Under the pieces are notes generated by a model. The model worked only from the letters and a program-made list of their open reading frames with translations. It made no database searches and had not been told where the DNA came from. A DNA stretch of 64,000 nucleotides from a virus. The stretch is taken from IMG/VR virus record IMGVR_UViG_3300048591_000242, positions 124,001 to 188,000 of that record, one strand, 5' to 3'. The translations under genes and the position numbers were made by a program. Shown here one piece after another: positions 27,474 to 37,314 of the stretch (positions are counted from its first letter, which is position 1; every line of letters starts with the position of its first letter).

Positions 27474-27483
27474 TATATATTAC
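27474..27483 (+). promoter_or_regulatory. TATATATTAC promoter with leader box
   Basis: Exact motif, followed after 11 bases by CCAACCAC (27495-27502). It begins the three-gene unit 27517-31819. Confidence 0.75.
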
Positions 27484-27516
27484 CTACATGTAAACCAACC
27501 ACGCTAGGATGTTATC

Positions 27517-28953
27517 ATGGAAATAAAAATGAGTGAAATTGAAAAGAATATTCTTTTCGTCACCCACAGAGGGGAGAGTATTCGGTGCCCTACCTCCGGA
27601 TACTTTAAGAAACTATCAACCACAGGCAATAGCTTTGACCCATTAAACGAATACTGGGCCACACTTAGCACGCTGCATCAAGACGCCATATATGCGCTAT
27701 ACGCTGAAGCCAATATGGTTATCGAGGAAACCAATAGTTTTGACAGAACTAAAGCCGATTTGACTGATATCGTAGCTAGACTGTTTGATTTAATAGACTA
27801 CGGTCATCTAACTGATTGGGTACTTAGATATGGTAAGATTTCTTACAACAAAGATATCGCTACGTCCTATAGTGGTGTCTATGAAGAAAGATTAACTTAT
27901 CTAAAAGACGACTATGATGGTCTGGTTGTGCTATCCATGTTCTTTAAGATGCTTACACCTATATGGGGTTTATTCTCTGATACTTCACCTAATTTGGATA
28001 TGGGGTTTAAGGAGATAAATGCATTAGAGATGATGGATACGTCTAAGGTACATTCATTACCGGCCATGGCCAGATTAAAGGACTATTGTGAGGCATTGGT
28101 AAATAAAAACAAGAAGGGGATGACTCCTGCTATACTGGGTAGACATATTGGTACCAGTGAGGTACCTAAGTACTTTTTGGCGTTAGCCGTCGTGCGCAGG
28201 TTAGCGATAGGTGACATTAGAGACAACAAAGACACGTTGATAAAACTGGTTTATAAGTTTCTAAAGTCAAATATAGAAAACCTTAGCAAGGGTGTCAGGG
28301 ATAAGCGTGGGTACAGTAGTGACCCAGATGACCCAGAGTCAGTAGCAGAAAGATATCGTATTTCTCAGAGGGTACCAGATAACGATATTACTACTGCCGA
28401 GTCTTATGTAAAAGACATAGCTAGGTTTGTAACCGATGTATCGCCTACGGGTAATGTAGATAAAGCTATCGCTTATGTAAACGCTATTAAAAATAGCGCT
28501 AGCTTTAGCATAGCTGGATTTCACATACAGTTCATGGGACTAGTTTGTGATAGGGTTATAAGTCCTAGGACATGCAGATTAATGTCAAGAAATAGTTATT
28601 TAACTGTTTTGGGAGTTACCGCTGGTTGGTTATCTGATAACGGGTATCAACTACTGGCCAACATTATAATGTCGCCTAGATATGAAAGAGACCCTGAAGC
28701 CATGCAAATGCATTCGGTATCTGGTTTTGCTTTTACTGGATTAATTAAGGAAAACCGTGAAGCCTTGGATGCTATTTATAGCCACCAACAGCTAGACTTA
28801 CAGGGTAAATCTAAGGGTAACCCTGGAGTAATGATGATTGATATGATCGTGGAAGAAATAAATTCTTACGATTGGGATGAAACGTTAGTCGTACCACAGA
28901 ACATAAGGAACGACATAGCTGCACTGTTATTATACCGGGAGAACGCGCTGTGA
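27517..28953 (+). CDS. hypothetical protein, candidate fifth non-virion RNA polymerase subunit (gp68-like)
   Basis: 478 residues, mostly helical, with no motif I recognise. The suggestion comes from order. In phiKZ the fifth subunit gp68 precedes gp71-73 (beta C-terminal) and gp74 (beta-prime C-terminal). Here three genes precede the matching beta and beta-prime genes, and this is the first of the three. Length is close to what I recall for gp68. It overlaps the next gene by four bases. An ATG at 27532 is also in frame, but the AGGATG site favours 27517. Confidence 0.5.
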   Translation: MEIKMSEIEKNILFVTHRGESIRCPTSGYFKKLSTTGNSFDPLNEYWATLSTLHQDAIYALYAEANMVIEETNSFDRTKADLTDIVARLFDLIDYGHLTDWVLRYGKISYNKDIATSYSGVYEERLTYLKDDYDGLVVLSMFFKMLTPIWGLFSDTSPNLDMGFKEINALEMMDTSKVHSLPAMARLKDYCEALVNKNKKGMTPAILGRHIGTSEVPKYFLALAVVRRLAIGDIRDNKDTLIKLVYKFLKSNIENLSKGVRDKRGYSSDPDDPESVAERYRISQRVPDNDITTAESYVKDIARFVTDVSPTGNVDKAIAYVNAIKNSASFSIAGFHIQFMGLVCDRVISPRTCRLMSRNSYLTVLGVTAGWLSDNGYQLLANIIMSPRYERDPEAMQMHSVSGFAFTGLIKENREALDAIYSHQQLDLQGKSKGNPGVMMIDMIVEEINSYDWDETLVVPQNIRNDIAALLLYRENAL

Positions 28954-30446
28954 GCTTAACAAATACCATAGAGTTAGTAAAGGCCTCATTCATAGGTGTA
29001 CCCTGTGAGGCAAACATGCACTATCGCCCATACAAGGCGACATTAGATACCGCTACATTAAATGAGGTAGCAGAAACTACCAGAGGTGGCACTAATATAG
29101 GGTCCAATGCATTTAGCGGTGTAGCTGGCAGAATCTTAGCGCCATCGAGTCAGTCTATGGGGGGTCTAATGATTCCATACGGCTGGGATCAGCGACGCTA
29201 CAGTGTTGTACTGGAGTTTGATGTGATAACGCCATTTGCCGTCGAGCGCTCTATTATAACTGGATATACCGGTTATGATGAGATCACTGCAACTGGCCAT
29301 TTAGATCCAAATATGCCCATATTTGTAAACAGTCACACCATAGCTACCGCTACTGCATTTAAGGATCAAATGGGTATTCGTCGTAACGCCTATAGAAGTA
29401 ATGGGGCCAAGCAAGTACTTAGTGGTGTACAGTACATTAACAATACTGACGGTAGTGTTAATACGGCTAGTACACCAATGCGTCCCTCAGATGCTTTGTT
29501 ATACAAACAAAGACAAGAGATGTGTCTGCTAAATAACGTTGTAGACGCTCGCTCTATGTTGGGAGATGGATATTTGTCATCTAACCGAGATAACGTTATT
29601 GGCAGTAAGTATTTATCTAAGGTCTGTATGGGCTATAGACAGGCGGCCTTATCCAATAGCGAGTATGCTGATACCGATGCGGTTATTTATGGAGATGCTG
29701 CTGAGGTATACGGTGTAGCTGAAAGCAACATAAACAAATCTTTGTTATTCCAAAGACTGAAGGCTCTTACTAGTTACGGACATAACAACTCCATAACTGT
29801 AGGTGAATTGGCTAGCGTATGGCCACAGATTCATGACGATACCACTAAAACGGTTATTCACATGACTCCTGGGCTACCAGAGACTACAGCTAACTGTAAC
29901 AACCACTGGGGTGGTGCTATAAAGGAAACTGCATTGGCATATATGCTTTGTCAATCAGTACCTGCATTGATGAGTACTTTACTATTTAGTGAGTTCTCTT
30001 TTGCTATGGATAACAAAACTATGGACGGCAGCGTACGTATAGCTCTATTAGGCATGCCTAAGTTCATTGTACCGATTCCAGATGACTTACATCGAATCCA
30101 GGCTATGGAGAGTAATCTAGTATCTGACGTAGCCGCACAAATTACTTCTAGTGGTGTAACTGATTTTGATGTAGTTATGACCTGTAGGATAATCGGTAGC
30201 AATCAAGTTACCATTTCTGTCAACGGAGGGGAAAGAATACCCTATAGCGCTCCGGCTTACTGTGATGCCATATACACACCTGTAATGGGTGAGAGCGCCG
30301 ATTCATTAGTTAATTTAGGTAATGACATCGGTTATATGCTACATGGTATATTTGGAGACAGCCACAATAGGTCCAATATACAGCAGCCTGCGGTAGCGTG
30401 GGATGACATTAACGATACACCCGACATATACCTAGGGGGAATGTAG
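28950..30446 (+). CDS. conserved phiKZ-like protein (gp69-like by order)
   Basis: 498 residues, not recognised by motif. Gly-, Asn- and Ser-rich with many strands (GGLMIPYGWDQRRYSVVLEF, GSVRIALLGMPKFIVPIP), like a large beta-rich or virion-type protein. It overlaps the upstream gene by four bases and abuts the next one, ending in the base that starts its GTG codon. Position suggests equivalence to phiKZ gp69, of which I know no function. Confidence 0.55.
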   Translation: MSLTNTIELVKASFIGVPCEANMHYRPYKATLDTATLNEVAETTRGGTNIGSNAFSGVAGRILAPSSQSMGGLMIPYGWDQRRYSVVLEFDVITPFAVERSIITGYTGYDEITATGHLDPNMPIFVNSHTIATATAFKDQMGIRRNAYRSNGAKQVLSGVQYINNTDGSVNTASTPMRPSDALLYKQRQEMCLLNNVVDARSMLGDGYLSSNRDNVIGSKYLSKVCMGYRQAALSNSEYADTDAVIYGDAAEVYGVAESNINKSLLFQRLKALTSYGHNNSITVGELASVWPQIHDDTTKTVIHMTPGLPETTANCNNHWGGAIKETALAYMLCQSVPALMSTLLFSEFSFAMDNKTMDGSVRIALLGMPKFIVPIPDDLHRIQAMESNLVSDVAAQITSSGVTDFDVVMTCRIIGSNQVTISVNGGERIPYSAPAYCDAIYTPVMGESADSLVNLGNDIGYMLHGIFGDSHNRSNIQQPAVAWDDINDTPDIYLGGM

Positions 30447-31819
30447 TGAAACCTATAGTAAAGTTCTATAAACAATTTTTACAAGACTTAGGCCTTACCA
30501 TTGGTGACGATGATGAGGTGATGTTGGTGGTAAAGGGACATGACCCTATACACATTAAAGTGAACGTTAAACGGGGTAAAGTATTTAAGCAGTTGCCTTT
30601 GTACTTACCCACTGACAGACATTTAAACGTGGATAATGGGGATAAGGTCTATTTTCATCCAGCAGGGGAGAGTTGTTCTCGCGGGCAAAGTGAGGTATTT
30701 AATGCTACACTTAAAATTGCTACTGAACGTATGTTTGCAGCAGTTACCTGTACAGTAGATAGTTTGCTTAAGCTGTGTGCCGATAGGGAGGCGCATAGTA
30801 ACTCTAATGTTACTGTAGAGGCAGTGGAGCTATTAAGAGACGTAGGGGATGTATCTAAGCCTACAGTAGAGCAGTGGAAATCTTTATTTAAGAAGACTAC
30901 TGGGTATACTGGGGAAAGACCGATTATGTCGGTAGTAGTAGGTAGAAATAAAACCATAGATAAGGTTAGTTATTCTAGAATCTGTGGTGTGCGTTTACCT
31001 ATATTAGACAGTGCTGACATGTATGACATAAAGCTAACTAAGACTGCCCAGATGGCAATACGTAAGTCATTTGATTTGGTTTTAGGTAGTGAGCCTTGTG
31101 TTAACGGTAGTAACTCTCCTACAGCACCATACTTCATGGCATTGGCCAAAACCTATCATCAAGTAATGACCAGCGTTATGTCTGTGGTTCGTATTATAGA
31201 GCCATACATGCATGGTGAAGTTAAGTTTGATGGCCGGTGGCTAAAATCTCTGGATAAACTACATGACTGGTATAGAAACGACTTCTATATTCAGTTAGAA
31301 GGTAATTTGGGTTTAGGTAAGACCGTAGAGGAAGAAGACAAACCTGCAAGTAATACACAGGCTCCCCAACGTATCCTTACTGAAGCTAGACAGGACTCTA
31401 GTGAATCCAGTGTGCGTCCAGTACAAATGCCTACACAGCAGCACGTGGAGCCTATACAGGTACCGGTAAAAGAGCCTGTGCCAGATGACGGCATACCGAG
31501 ATTCAAACCACCCACTGGCGCTACGTTGCCTCCTCCATTACCTGCATACCAGCAATATGGTTACGGGCAACAGCCACAAAACAACGATACTTACTTTGAT
31601 AGCCGTACCGGTACATACCGACCCAGGGGCAGCAACAATGTGGCGCCTAATCAGCAGCCGCAGTACCAGCAACCCCAGCAATATCCACCTGGGTACGCTC
31701 CACCACAACCACAGTACGTACCACCACCGACCTATCAACAACCACAACAGCCTATGGGTTATCCACCACAAGTGCAGCCTATAGCGTATGACCAATACGG
31801 GAGACCAATATACAGGTAA
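30446..31819 (+). CDS. protein with long Pro/Gln/Tyr-rich disordered tail (gp70-like by order)
   Basis: 457 residues from a GTG start. The N-terminal about 290 residues are an ordered, unrecognised domain (PIVKFYKQFLQDLGLTIGDD ...). The last about 130 residues are low-complexity, dominated by P, Q, Y and G with repeated QQP, QPQY and YPP units, ending YDQYGRPIYR. Such tails often drive weak multivalent contacts or condensation. It closes the operon before a bidirectional hairpin. Function unknown; association with the RNA polymerase genes is by position only. Confidence 0.6.
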   Translation: MKPIVKFYKQFLQDLGLTIGDDDEVMLVVKGHDPIHIKVNVKRGKVFKQLPLYLPTDRHLNVDNGDKVYFHPAGESCSRGQSEVFNATLKIATERMFAAVTCTVDSLLKLCADREAHSNSNVTVEAVELLRDVGDVSKPTVEQWKSLFKKTTGYTGERPIMSVVVGRNKTIDKVSYSRICGVRLPILDSADMYDIKLTKTAQMAIRKSFDLVLGSEPCVNGSNSPTAPYFMALAKTYHQVMTSVMSVVRIIEPYMHGEVKFDGRWLKSLDKLHDWYRNDFYIQLEGNLGLGKTVEEEDKPASNTQAPQRILTEARQDSSESSVRPVQMPTQQHVEPIQVPVKEPVPDDGIPRFKPPTGATLPPPLPAYQQYGYGQQPQNNDTYFDSRTGTYRPRGSNNVAPNQQPQYQQPQQYPPGYAPPQPQYVPPPTYQQPQQPMGYPPQVQPIAYDQYGRPIYR

Positions 31820-31820
31820 T

Positions 31821-31880
31821 GGCATAAAGATACTCACTCCCACTAAAAGGGAGTGAGTATACTTATCGCTCTATTTTATT
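31821..31880. terminator. bidirectional hairpin
   Basis: ATACTCACTCCC / GGGAGTGAGTAT (31830-31841, 31849-31860), perfect 12-bp stem between convergent genes. It is preceded by GGCATA and followed by CTATTTTATTTTT. Confidence 0.75.
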
Positions 31881-31881
31881 T

Positions 31882-32226
31882 TTATAATCTACCACTAGCA
31901 CTAAGGTGTCTATCCAGAATACCAGTTATGGTGGAAGGTCTAATTATTTTGATTTGCATGTTTGGGTCTAGATAGTCGCCACTGGAATGTAATTCATTTA
32001 CTCTTAGAGTTATCCAATGTAAATGCTCTCTTACACCTAGCTCTATAAGTAATCCAGTAAAGTCACCTTTGTATTTACTGTACTGTCTGCCACTAGGAGT
32101 CTCTACTCTTTCTATGCCACTTACACGAATTAAATCTAAATGATCTTCTATTACTTGACGAAATTCAGGACTATGAAACTCAACAGGGCCCATATCCCTG
32201 GCTGTTCTTATAATAGACATTGTCAT
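31882..32226 (-). CDS. hypothetical protein
   Basis: 114 residues, not recognised. A lone minus-strand gene between two RNA polymerase-associated units. It has a charged helical start, a central FTGLLIELGVREHLHWITLRV strand-rich part and a basic end. By orientation it may be a late or structural gene. The region after its start codon holds the promoter for the opposite-strand beta gene. Confidence 0.55.
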   Translation of the reverse strand: MTMSIIRTARDMGPVEFHSPEFRQVIEDHLDLIRVSGIERVETPSGRQYSKYKGDFTGLLIELGVREHLHWITLRVNELHSSGDYLDPNMQIKIIRPSTITGILDRHLSASGRL

Positions 32227-32279
32227 GTTGTTATACCCTAGATTATGATTTATATATTATCGTCTAACCGATTGTTAAG

Positions 32280-32289
32280 TATATATTAC
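32280..32289 (+). promoter_or_regulatory. TATATATTAC promoter with leader box
   Basis: Exact motif, followed after 11 bases by ACAACCAC (32301-32308) and the beta C-terminal gene. A second, weaker TATATATTAT lies at 32251-32260. Confidence 0.78.
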
Positions 32290-32327
32290 TTAAATGTAAG
32301 ACAACCACTATAAAAGGAGAAATGTTC

Positions 32328-34415
32328 ATGGGCAAACGTACCCTAACACTAGAAGAAAGAAAGGTACCCCTAACCAGAAGAACACATGGCACCATAGCGA
32401 CTTTATCTAGTACCACTACGTTCGATAGTGCCTCCAGGGTACAAATGGCTAGTGTACAGGCAGGTCAAGCCCTAGTGCCACACAAGTCAGATATACCAAG
32501 AATGTTACCTGGATTTGAAGATCAGTTAGCCAAATACACTTTTGGCGTAAAAGCACCAGATGATCTTAAGATTGTCTCAGTAATAAGTAAGTATAGCGGG
32601 GGCTTAGGCGCACATGCCATAAAGTCAAACCCCCTCATAACGGTAATTTATGTAAGTCTGAATACTGGGGAATATGGTTGCTTCCATATAGAGCAATATC
32701 AAAACCAGAGTGAGCGAGTACATGAGACTTTTGGCTTCAAATACAAACTTACTCCTAAAGCCAAGAATTTACACGTTAACATGTGTTTAGAGAAAGGTGA
32801 AGTACTGTCTATCTCTCCCAATGTAGATGAACATGGATGGTACGCCACTGGTATATCAGCTAACGTAGCATACATGTCTACTCCAGCTACTACGGAAGAC
32901 GGATTTGAGATAAGTGATAGTCTATTGGAGAGAGCTAAGCCTACAGCTACTGGTTCTCGTGTAGCAGAATGGGGTAAGAAGTGTTATCCACTAAACATTT
33001 ACAATGAGGGCGATGACAAGTATCGCCCTTTCCCAGAGATAGGAGACCCGATTCGTGAGGATGGTCTGGTGTACGCCATGCGTGACTATGATGACGTTTT
33101 AGCTGGCTTAGACATGACCAACAAGTCTCTTTGTAAGGTGGACTTTGTACACGACGAGTGTGTCTACGGTAAACCAGGGGCTAAGGTATTTGATATAACT
33201 ATCTATACTACTACCAATGAAGGTAGACGTAGCCATAACACTCCATCTGGCATGGAAAAGCTTTGTGAGAAATACTCAAAGCAGCACAGTCAGTATTATG
33301 AAAAGATACTGGAGTGCTATGCTAGCATTAAGCGAGTAACTAATGGGGATTTTAAAATAACCCCAGAATTACAAAACTTAATAGTAAGGGCTAACGGGGA
33401 CATGCCTAACGTAGTGGTACGTAGACTGGAGGACAAGATACGTAAGAAAAATAGTATTATTAAAACTTGGCGAGCTAACCCTATAGATGAGTGGCGAGTA
33501 GAGGTGTTCTATGAGTATTTATTCCCTATAGGGGAAGGGGCTAAGTTTAGTAATCGCCATGGAAGTAAGGGGGTTATTTGTCGAGTCACAAAATCTGAAG
33601 ATATGCCTGTAGATGCCTTCGGTAACAGAGTAGATATAATTATCTATTCTAAAGGTTCTATCTCCAGACTAAACCCCGGGCAGTTTTATGAGCACTTCAT
33701 AAACGCGTGTTCTAGAGACGTCACTCTGGACATAAAGGCCATGATAGGTACTGGTGATAGAAAGGGAGCACTGAAGCATCTGTTGGAGTATTTACGCATT
33801 GCATCGCCTAGGTCATACGAGTTAATTGACTTTGATAATCAGGAGGAACTGGATGACTTATTGGATAGAGCGTGTAAGTATGGTATTTATGTATTCGCGC
33901 CCTCTGACGATAAGGATTTAGGCATAGCTACGTTCTTTAAGCTAATGGAGTTTCGACCACCAAATAAATCACAAGTAACATATCGTGATGTATCTGGTAG
34001 GTTAGTTACTACAGTAGAACCTATTTTGGTAGGGGAAGAGGACGTTATTGTACTAGATAAGCTAGATCATAAACCGATGGCTGTATCTGGTATAAGAAGA
34101 CAACATCATGGTTTCCCTGCTGTAGAGAATAAGAGTACTAAACATAGTACTCCTAGTAAGGAGCAGCCACCTAAGATTATCGGTGAGTCTGAGGCTAGGA
34201 CTGCGGCTGCCGTAATGGGTGGGGATGCAGTATCTGAGTTGTTGGATGTTACTACTAATCCAGAAACACACAGACGTACAGCGGCTGCTATATTCGAAGC
34301 AGAAAATCCAATGGACATAGCGGATTTGGTTGATAGAGAGAATCCTTCTACTGGTGGTAGAAGTATACAATTTATTAAGCATGTGCTTAGCTGTGCTGGC
34401 TATACGATAAAATAA
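32328..34415 (+). CDS. non-virion RNA polymerase beta C-terminal subunit (gp71-73-like)
   Basis: 695 residues. KFSNRHGSKGVICRV matches the K-x-x-x-RHGNKGV region of bacterial beta. EDMPVDAFGNRVDIII and SRLNPGQFYE match the conserved EDMPF...VDI and P-S-R-M-N-x-G-Q segments at the beta-beta-prime interface near the active site. Further upstream TEDGFEISDSLLERA matches the EDAI-type beta segment. Equivalent to phiKZ gp71-73 by content and order; here the gene is uninterrupted. The ATG at 32328 is chosen over 32322 because AAGGAG is then eight rather than two bases away. The beta-prime C-terminal gene follows under its own promoter. Confidence 0.9.
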   Translation: MGKRTLTLEERKVPLTRRTHGTIATLSSTTTFDSASRVQMASVQAGQALVPHKSDIPRMLPGFEDQLAKYTFGVKAPDDLKIVSVISKYSGGLGAHAIKSNPLITVIYVSLNTGEYGCFHIEQYQNQSERVHETFGFKYKLTPKAKNLHVNMCLEKGEVLSISPNVDEHGWYATGISANVAYMSTPATTEDGFEISDSLLERAKPTATGSRVAEWGKKCYPLNIYNEGDDKYRPFPEIGDPIREDGLVYAMRDYDDVLAGLDMTNKSLCKVDFVHDECVYGKPGAKVFDITIYTTTNEGRRSHNTPSGMEKLCEKYSKQHSQYYEKILECYASIKRVTNGDFKITPELQNLIVRANGDMPNVVVRRLEDKIRKKNSIIKTWRANPIDEWRVEVFYEYLFPIGEGAKFSNRHGSKGVICRVTKSEDMPVDAFGNRVDIIIYSKGSISRLNPGQFYEHFINACSRDVTLDIKAMIGTGDRKGALKHLLEYLRIASPRSYELIDFDNQEELDDLLDRACKYGIYVFAPSDDKDLGIATFFKLMEFRPPNKSQVTYRDVSGRLVTTVEPILVGEEDVIVLDKLDHKPMAVSGIRRQHHGFPAVENKSTKHSTPSKEQPPKIIGESEARTAAAVMGGDAVSELLDVTTNPETHRRTAAAIFEAENPMDIADLVDRENPSTGGRSIQFIKHVLSCAGYTIK

Positions 34416-34463
34416 ACCATAAACTATCTAGTACTACAGCCATACTTTGGAGACAGTACTAGA

Positions 34464-34473
34464 TATATATTAC
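34464..34473 (+). promoter_or_regulatory. TATATATTAC promoter with leader box
   Basis: Exact motif, followed after 11 bases by ACAACCAC (34485-34492). Drives the beta-prime C-terminal gene. Confidence 0.78.
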
Positions 34474-34510
34474 CTTTTGAGTATACAACCACTAGTTAGG
34501 AGAAGAATAA

Positions 34511-36484
34511 ATGTCAATACCTAAATATAAGGCAAATGACATAGCCTTAATGTCTGAGGATGAGGTATGGGGTTTACCTAGGCAGATAGAAATTTTATTT
34601 GCAGATAAGGTAAAGTTAGTTACTACATGTAGAAGAACTATTATCAGTTGGTACATGTGGAGACTACATAGGGACTTTCCTGGGTGTCCTGTATTGAGTA
34701 CGCATCACATAGGTAACAAGCGATTTGTGAAGCGTAGTGAGCTTAAAAGACTATCGGTTATTTTCTGGGACGTATATGAGGGTCATCTGGAAAAGCATGA
34801 AAATACCGTATGGGAGATGAGTAAAGCTACCTATGAAATAATAAATACCATTCACAACATAACGGTATCTAGACTGAGTCCTTATGTAACTACTACGGAC
34901 TTAGCTGATATAGCTGAGATTATGACTCACCCAGTAATAGCTGGAGCTAAACGCAAGGCACAAGAGCGAATAGATGCTAATGAGGATGGTTCGGTAGTAC
35001 TGGCTGAAACCTTTAATGAAATCTTTTCTACGTTGGATGGAGATGACCCTAGCTTACGTAGAAATGGCATAGCCAAAATGGTTCGTTGTGGATTGTTAAA
35101 TAGAAACCAGATTTTACAATTCATAGGGCCTAGGGGATTTGTTAAGTCTACTGACGGTACTATGTATAGTGAGCCTATCTATGCAGGGTATGCGGATGGG
35201 TTAAAGAATCTGTATGACTCTATGACTGAGTCTAGAACTGCATCTTTAGCACTGTATATGAACGAAGGTCCTTTACAGGACTCTGAGTACTTTAACAGAC
35301 AGATGCAGCTTTTAGCAGCAGTTATCTCTGGGGTAGGTCAAGATGACTGTGGTACTCAGCATACCTTGGAGTGGTATGTAAATGAGAACGACCTAGAAGG
35401 GTTAGAGGGCAAGTACCATATAGTAGATGGCAAACCTGTTTTATTCAGTAAGCGGGACAGCCATTATGTAGGTAAGATTATTAATCTTAGATCTATTACT
35501 AGATGTGCTAATCCAGACCCTACTGTAGTCTGTAAAACCTGTCTAGGATTAGTGCACAGGGTAATACCGCCTAGGACTAACGTAGGGCACTTTCTTACAA
35601 TTGAACCTCTAGCTACCTTGAGTCAGCTTATACTGTCTACAAAGCACGTAGTAGCCAGCGTAGCCTCATTGTATCTAGATTTGTCTGGTTTACCGGGTAA
35701 ATGGTTTAGATATGACTCTCAGAATAAATCCGCTATACGTGTAAAGAAAGCTAATATAGCTAACTCTTACTGTATTCGGTTTTTAGCTAGTGAGGCTTCT
35801 GGTTTAAACAGTATAGCTTCCTGTAGCGATGTATCGTCTTTACCGCCGCAGCGCATAAGTTGTATTACTGGCATACAGATAGCTAACGCTGATGTAGACG
35901 GTAGTCCTAAGGGAGAATGGGATTCATTTGATACTGTGGTAGGTGGCGTGGGTAGTGCCTTGTCTGGGGATGTGATAGAAGCCATACAGCGTAATGGCTT
36001 TAAAGTAGTAGGGGAGATGATTGAGGTTTTGTTGGATGATTTTAGGGATAAGGTAATTATTATTACTCCTAGAAGAAACGAAGATATGATGACTTATCTT
36101 AAACAGGTAAAGCATTTTGTATTCGGAGCTGAAAACAAAAACGACAAAGGGGACTCTCTAGTTAGCTATACTAACCCGGCTTTAGCTGTAGCTTCTTTGA
36201 AAAGAATATTTGATGAGAAGATTACAGTTAACGTTATACATGCTGAGATCTTAGTGAGGGCATGTATGACAAGGATAAATCCGAATGACAGGTATGGTAA
36301 CACTGACTACAATTTGCCGGTAGGGGGAGAGGCCTTTAGATTTACTAATGCTAAAGCTATAATTCATAATAGAAGTATATCTGCGGCACTAGCATTTCAG
36401 GGACAGAAGAACTTACTTACCAATCCACAAACGTTTCTGGTACGAGACAGGCATCCACACCCACTGGATGCCTTTATTTATTAA
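34511..36484 (+). CDS. non-virion RNA polymerase beta-prime C-terminal subunit (gp74-like)
   Basis: 657 residues. A central segment NPDPTVVCKTCLGLVHRVIP then NVGHFLTIEPLATLSQLILSTKHV matches the bacterial beta-prime C-terminal region with CxxC followed by the G-x-A-V-G-I-I-A-A-Q-S-I-G-E-P trigger-loop-proximal helix. It completes the beta-prime polypeptide begun by the intron-split gene at 17935-20883. Equivalent to phiKZ gp74 by content and order. AGGAGAAG site before the ATG. MazG-like and membrane genes follow without a strong terminator. Confidence 0.85.
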   Translation: MSIPKYKANDIALMSEDEVWGLPRQIEILFADKVKLVTTCRRTIISWYMWRLHRDFPGCPVLSTHHIGNKRFVKRSELKRLSVIFWDVYEGHLEKHENTVWEMSKATYEIINTIHNITVSRLSPYVTTTDLADIAEIMTHPVIAGAKRKAQERIDANEDGSVVLAETFNEIFSTLDGDDPSLRRNGIAKMVRCGLLNRNQILQFIGPRGFVKSTDGTMYSEPIYAGYADGLKNLYDSMTESRTASLALYMNEGPLQDSEYFNRQMQLLAAVISGVGQDDCGTQHTLEWYVNENDLEGLEGKYHIVDGKPVLFSKRDSHYVGKIINLRSITRCANPDPTVVCKTCLGLVHRVIPPRTNVGHFLTIEPLATLSQLILSTKHVVASVASLYLDLSGLPGKWFRYDSQNKSAIRVKKANIANSYCIRFLASEASGLNSIASCSDVSSLPPQRISCITGIQIANADVDGSPKGEWDSFDTVVGGVGSALSGDVIEAIQRNGFKVVGEMIEVLLDDFRDKVIIITPRRNEDMMTYLKQVKHFVFGAENKNDKGDSLVSYTNPALAVASLKRIFDEKITVNVIHAEILVRACMTRINPNDRYGNTDYNLPVGGEAFRFTNAKAIIHNRSISAALAFQGQKNLLTNPQTFLVRDRHPHPLDAFIY

Positions 36485-36542
36485 ACTACAGAACGATAGG
36501 GTACAGCCGTGCCCTATCCGACTACATGGGAGTATATGGATA

Positions 36543-36830
36543 ATGAATAGACTAGAACATTTGATGGTTATATTCATGGAAGAATGTGGCGAGGTAGCGC
36601 ACGAAACATCTAAGTTAATGCGTTTTGGTGTTAATGAAAGACAAAGTGATAAACATCTGACTAACATAGAAAGATTATCTATTGAGTTTAGTCAACTTAT
36701 GGCTATGCGCGAAATGTTGGCTGATGAGGGTATAGACATTCAAATATATCCGGCATATCTGGCTGAGAAGAAACTGAAGGTAGAAGATTTTCTTGAGTAC
36801 TCCAGACAGATTGGTACGCTAGTGCCATAA
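36543..36830 (+). CDS. MazG-like nucleotide pyrophosphohydrolase
   Basis: 95 residues. FMEECGEVAHETSKLMRFG carries the E-E-x-x-E metal-binding pattern of all-alpha NTP pyrophosphohydrolases, and a downstream helix (NIERLSIEFSQLMAMREML) supplies the second acidic pair. Such enzymes remove non-standard dNTPs or lower (p)ppGpp during phage infection. The ATG at 36543 follows GGAGTATAT; the frame is open further upstream but overlaps the previous gene. Small and without the second MazG repeat. Confidence 0.7.
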   Translation: MNRLEHLMVIFMEECGEVAHETSKLMRFGVNERQSDKHLTNIERLSIEFSQLMAMREMLADEGIDIQIYPAYLAEKKLKVEDFLEYSRQIGTLVP

Positions 36831-36905
36831 TGGATGATATGTAACTTAAGGGGGTATGTATTTTATTATATATCTGTATTAACATTTGTTATAAGGCTTA
36901 GTGAT

Positions 36906-37118
36906 ATGATGTCGTGGCTAGCCGGACAGGGAATGTTAGTTATTAGTGTGGCAAGTATGTTTATTGTACTTTTAGGTATGTTAGTTCTGGTAATACTTCT
37001 ATTTAATATATTAAATTATTTAGAAAAGGATGCTAAGGGCAGTTACAAGTACAGTAGTGGGTATTCGCTGTTTAATAGTAGAAGTAATAATTCAAGTGAC
37101 GGGGAGAGTAGAAAGTGA
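36906..37118 (+). CDS. small membrane protein
   Basis: 70 residues from ATG 36906 (an alternative longer start at 36834 adds another hydrophobic stretch). Residues about 10-35 are a strong membrane span (LVISVASMFIVLLGMLVLVILLF, abbreviated by position here as one continuous span), followed by a polar Ser/Asn-rich tail. It lies between the MazG-like gene and a basic small protein whose start overlaps its stop (GTGA). It could belong to a lysis cassette with the holin-like gene at 37402. Confidence 0.5.
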   Translation: MMSWLAGQGMLVISVASMFIVLLGMLVLVILLFNILNYLEKDAKGSYKYSSGYSLFNSRSNNSSDGESRK

Positions 37119-37294
37119 AGAAAAGTAATTTAAAGGTACGACCTAATCAGAAGGCTAAGGCTGTAGCACGTAGAAAGAAAGGTATAGCTAAGCGTAATTC
37201 TCGAGGTGGGCAGCGACCGACTACACTAGCGAATCTACCACCAGAGATTCAGAAGATGGTGGCAGACATGCAGTTAAAACAAAAAGCCCAATAA
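37115..37294 (+). CDS. 59-residue basic protein
   Basis: Too short for usual tracks. It starts at a GTG overlapping the previous TGA. The N-terminal 35 residues are extremely basic (KAKAVARRKKGIAKRNSRGG). A short Pro-containing helix follows (LPPEIQKMVADMQLKQKAQ). Likely nucleic-acid-binding or a small structural peptide. A clamped-type hairpin follows. Confidence 0.5.
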   Translation: MKKSNLKVRPNQKAKAVARRKKGIAKRNSRGGQRPTTLANLPPEIQKMVADMQLKQKAQ

Positions 37295-37314
37295 TTAAGG
37301 CTAGATTTAAGTGA

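Noticed and set aside
31538-31843. 101-codon minus-strand frame rich in Trp/Leu/Val
   Set aside because: Antisense of the Pro/Gln/Tyr-rich tail; the hydrophobic composition is produced by the repeat codons of the sense strand.
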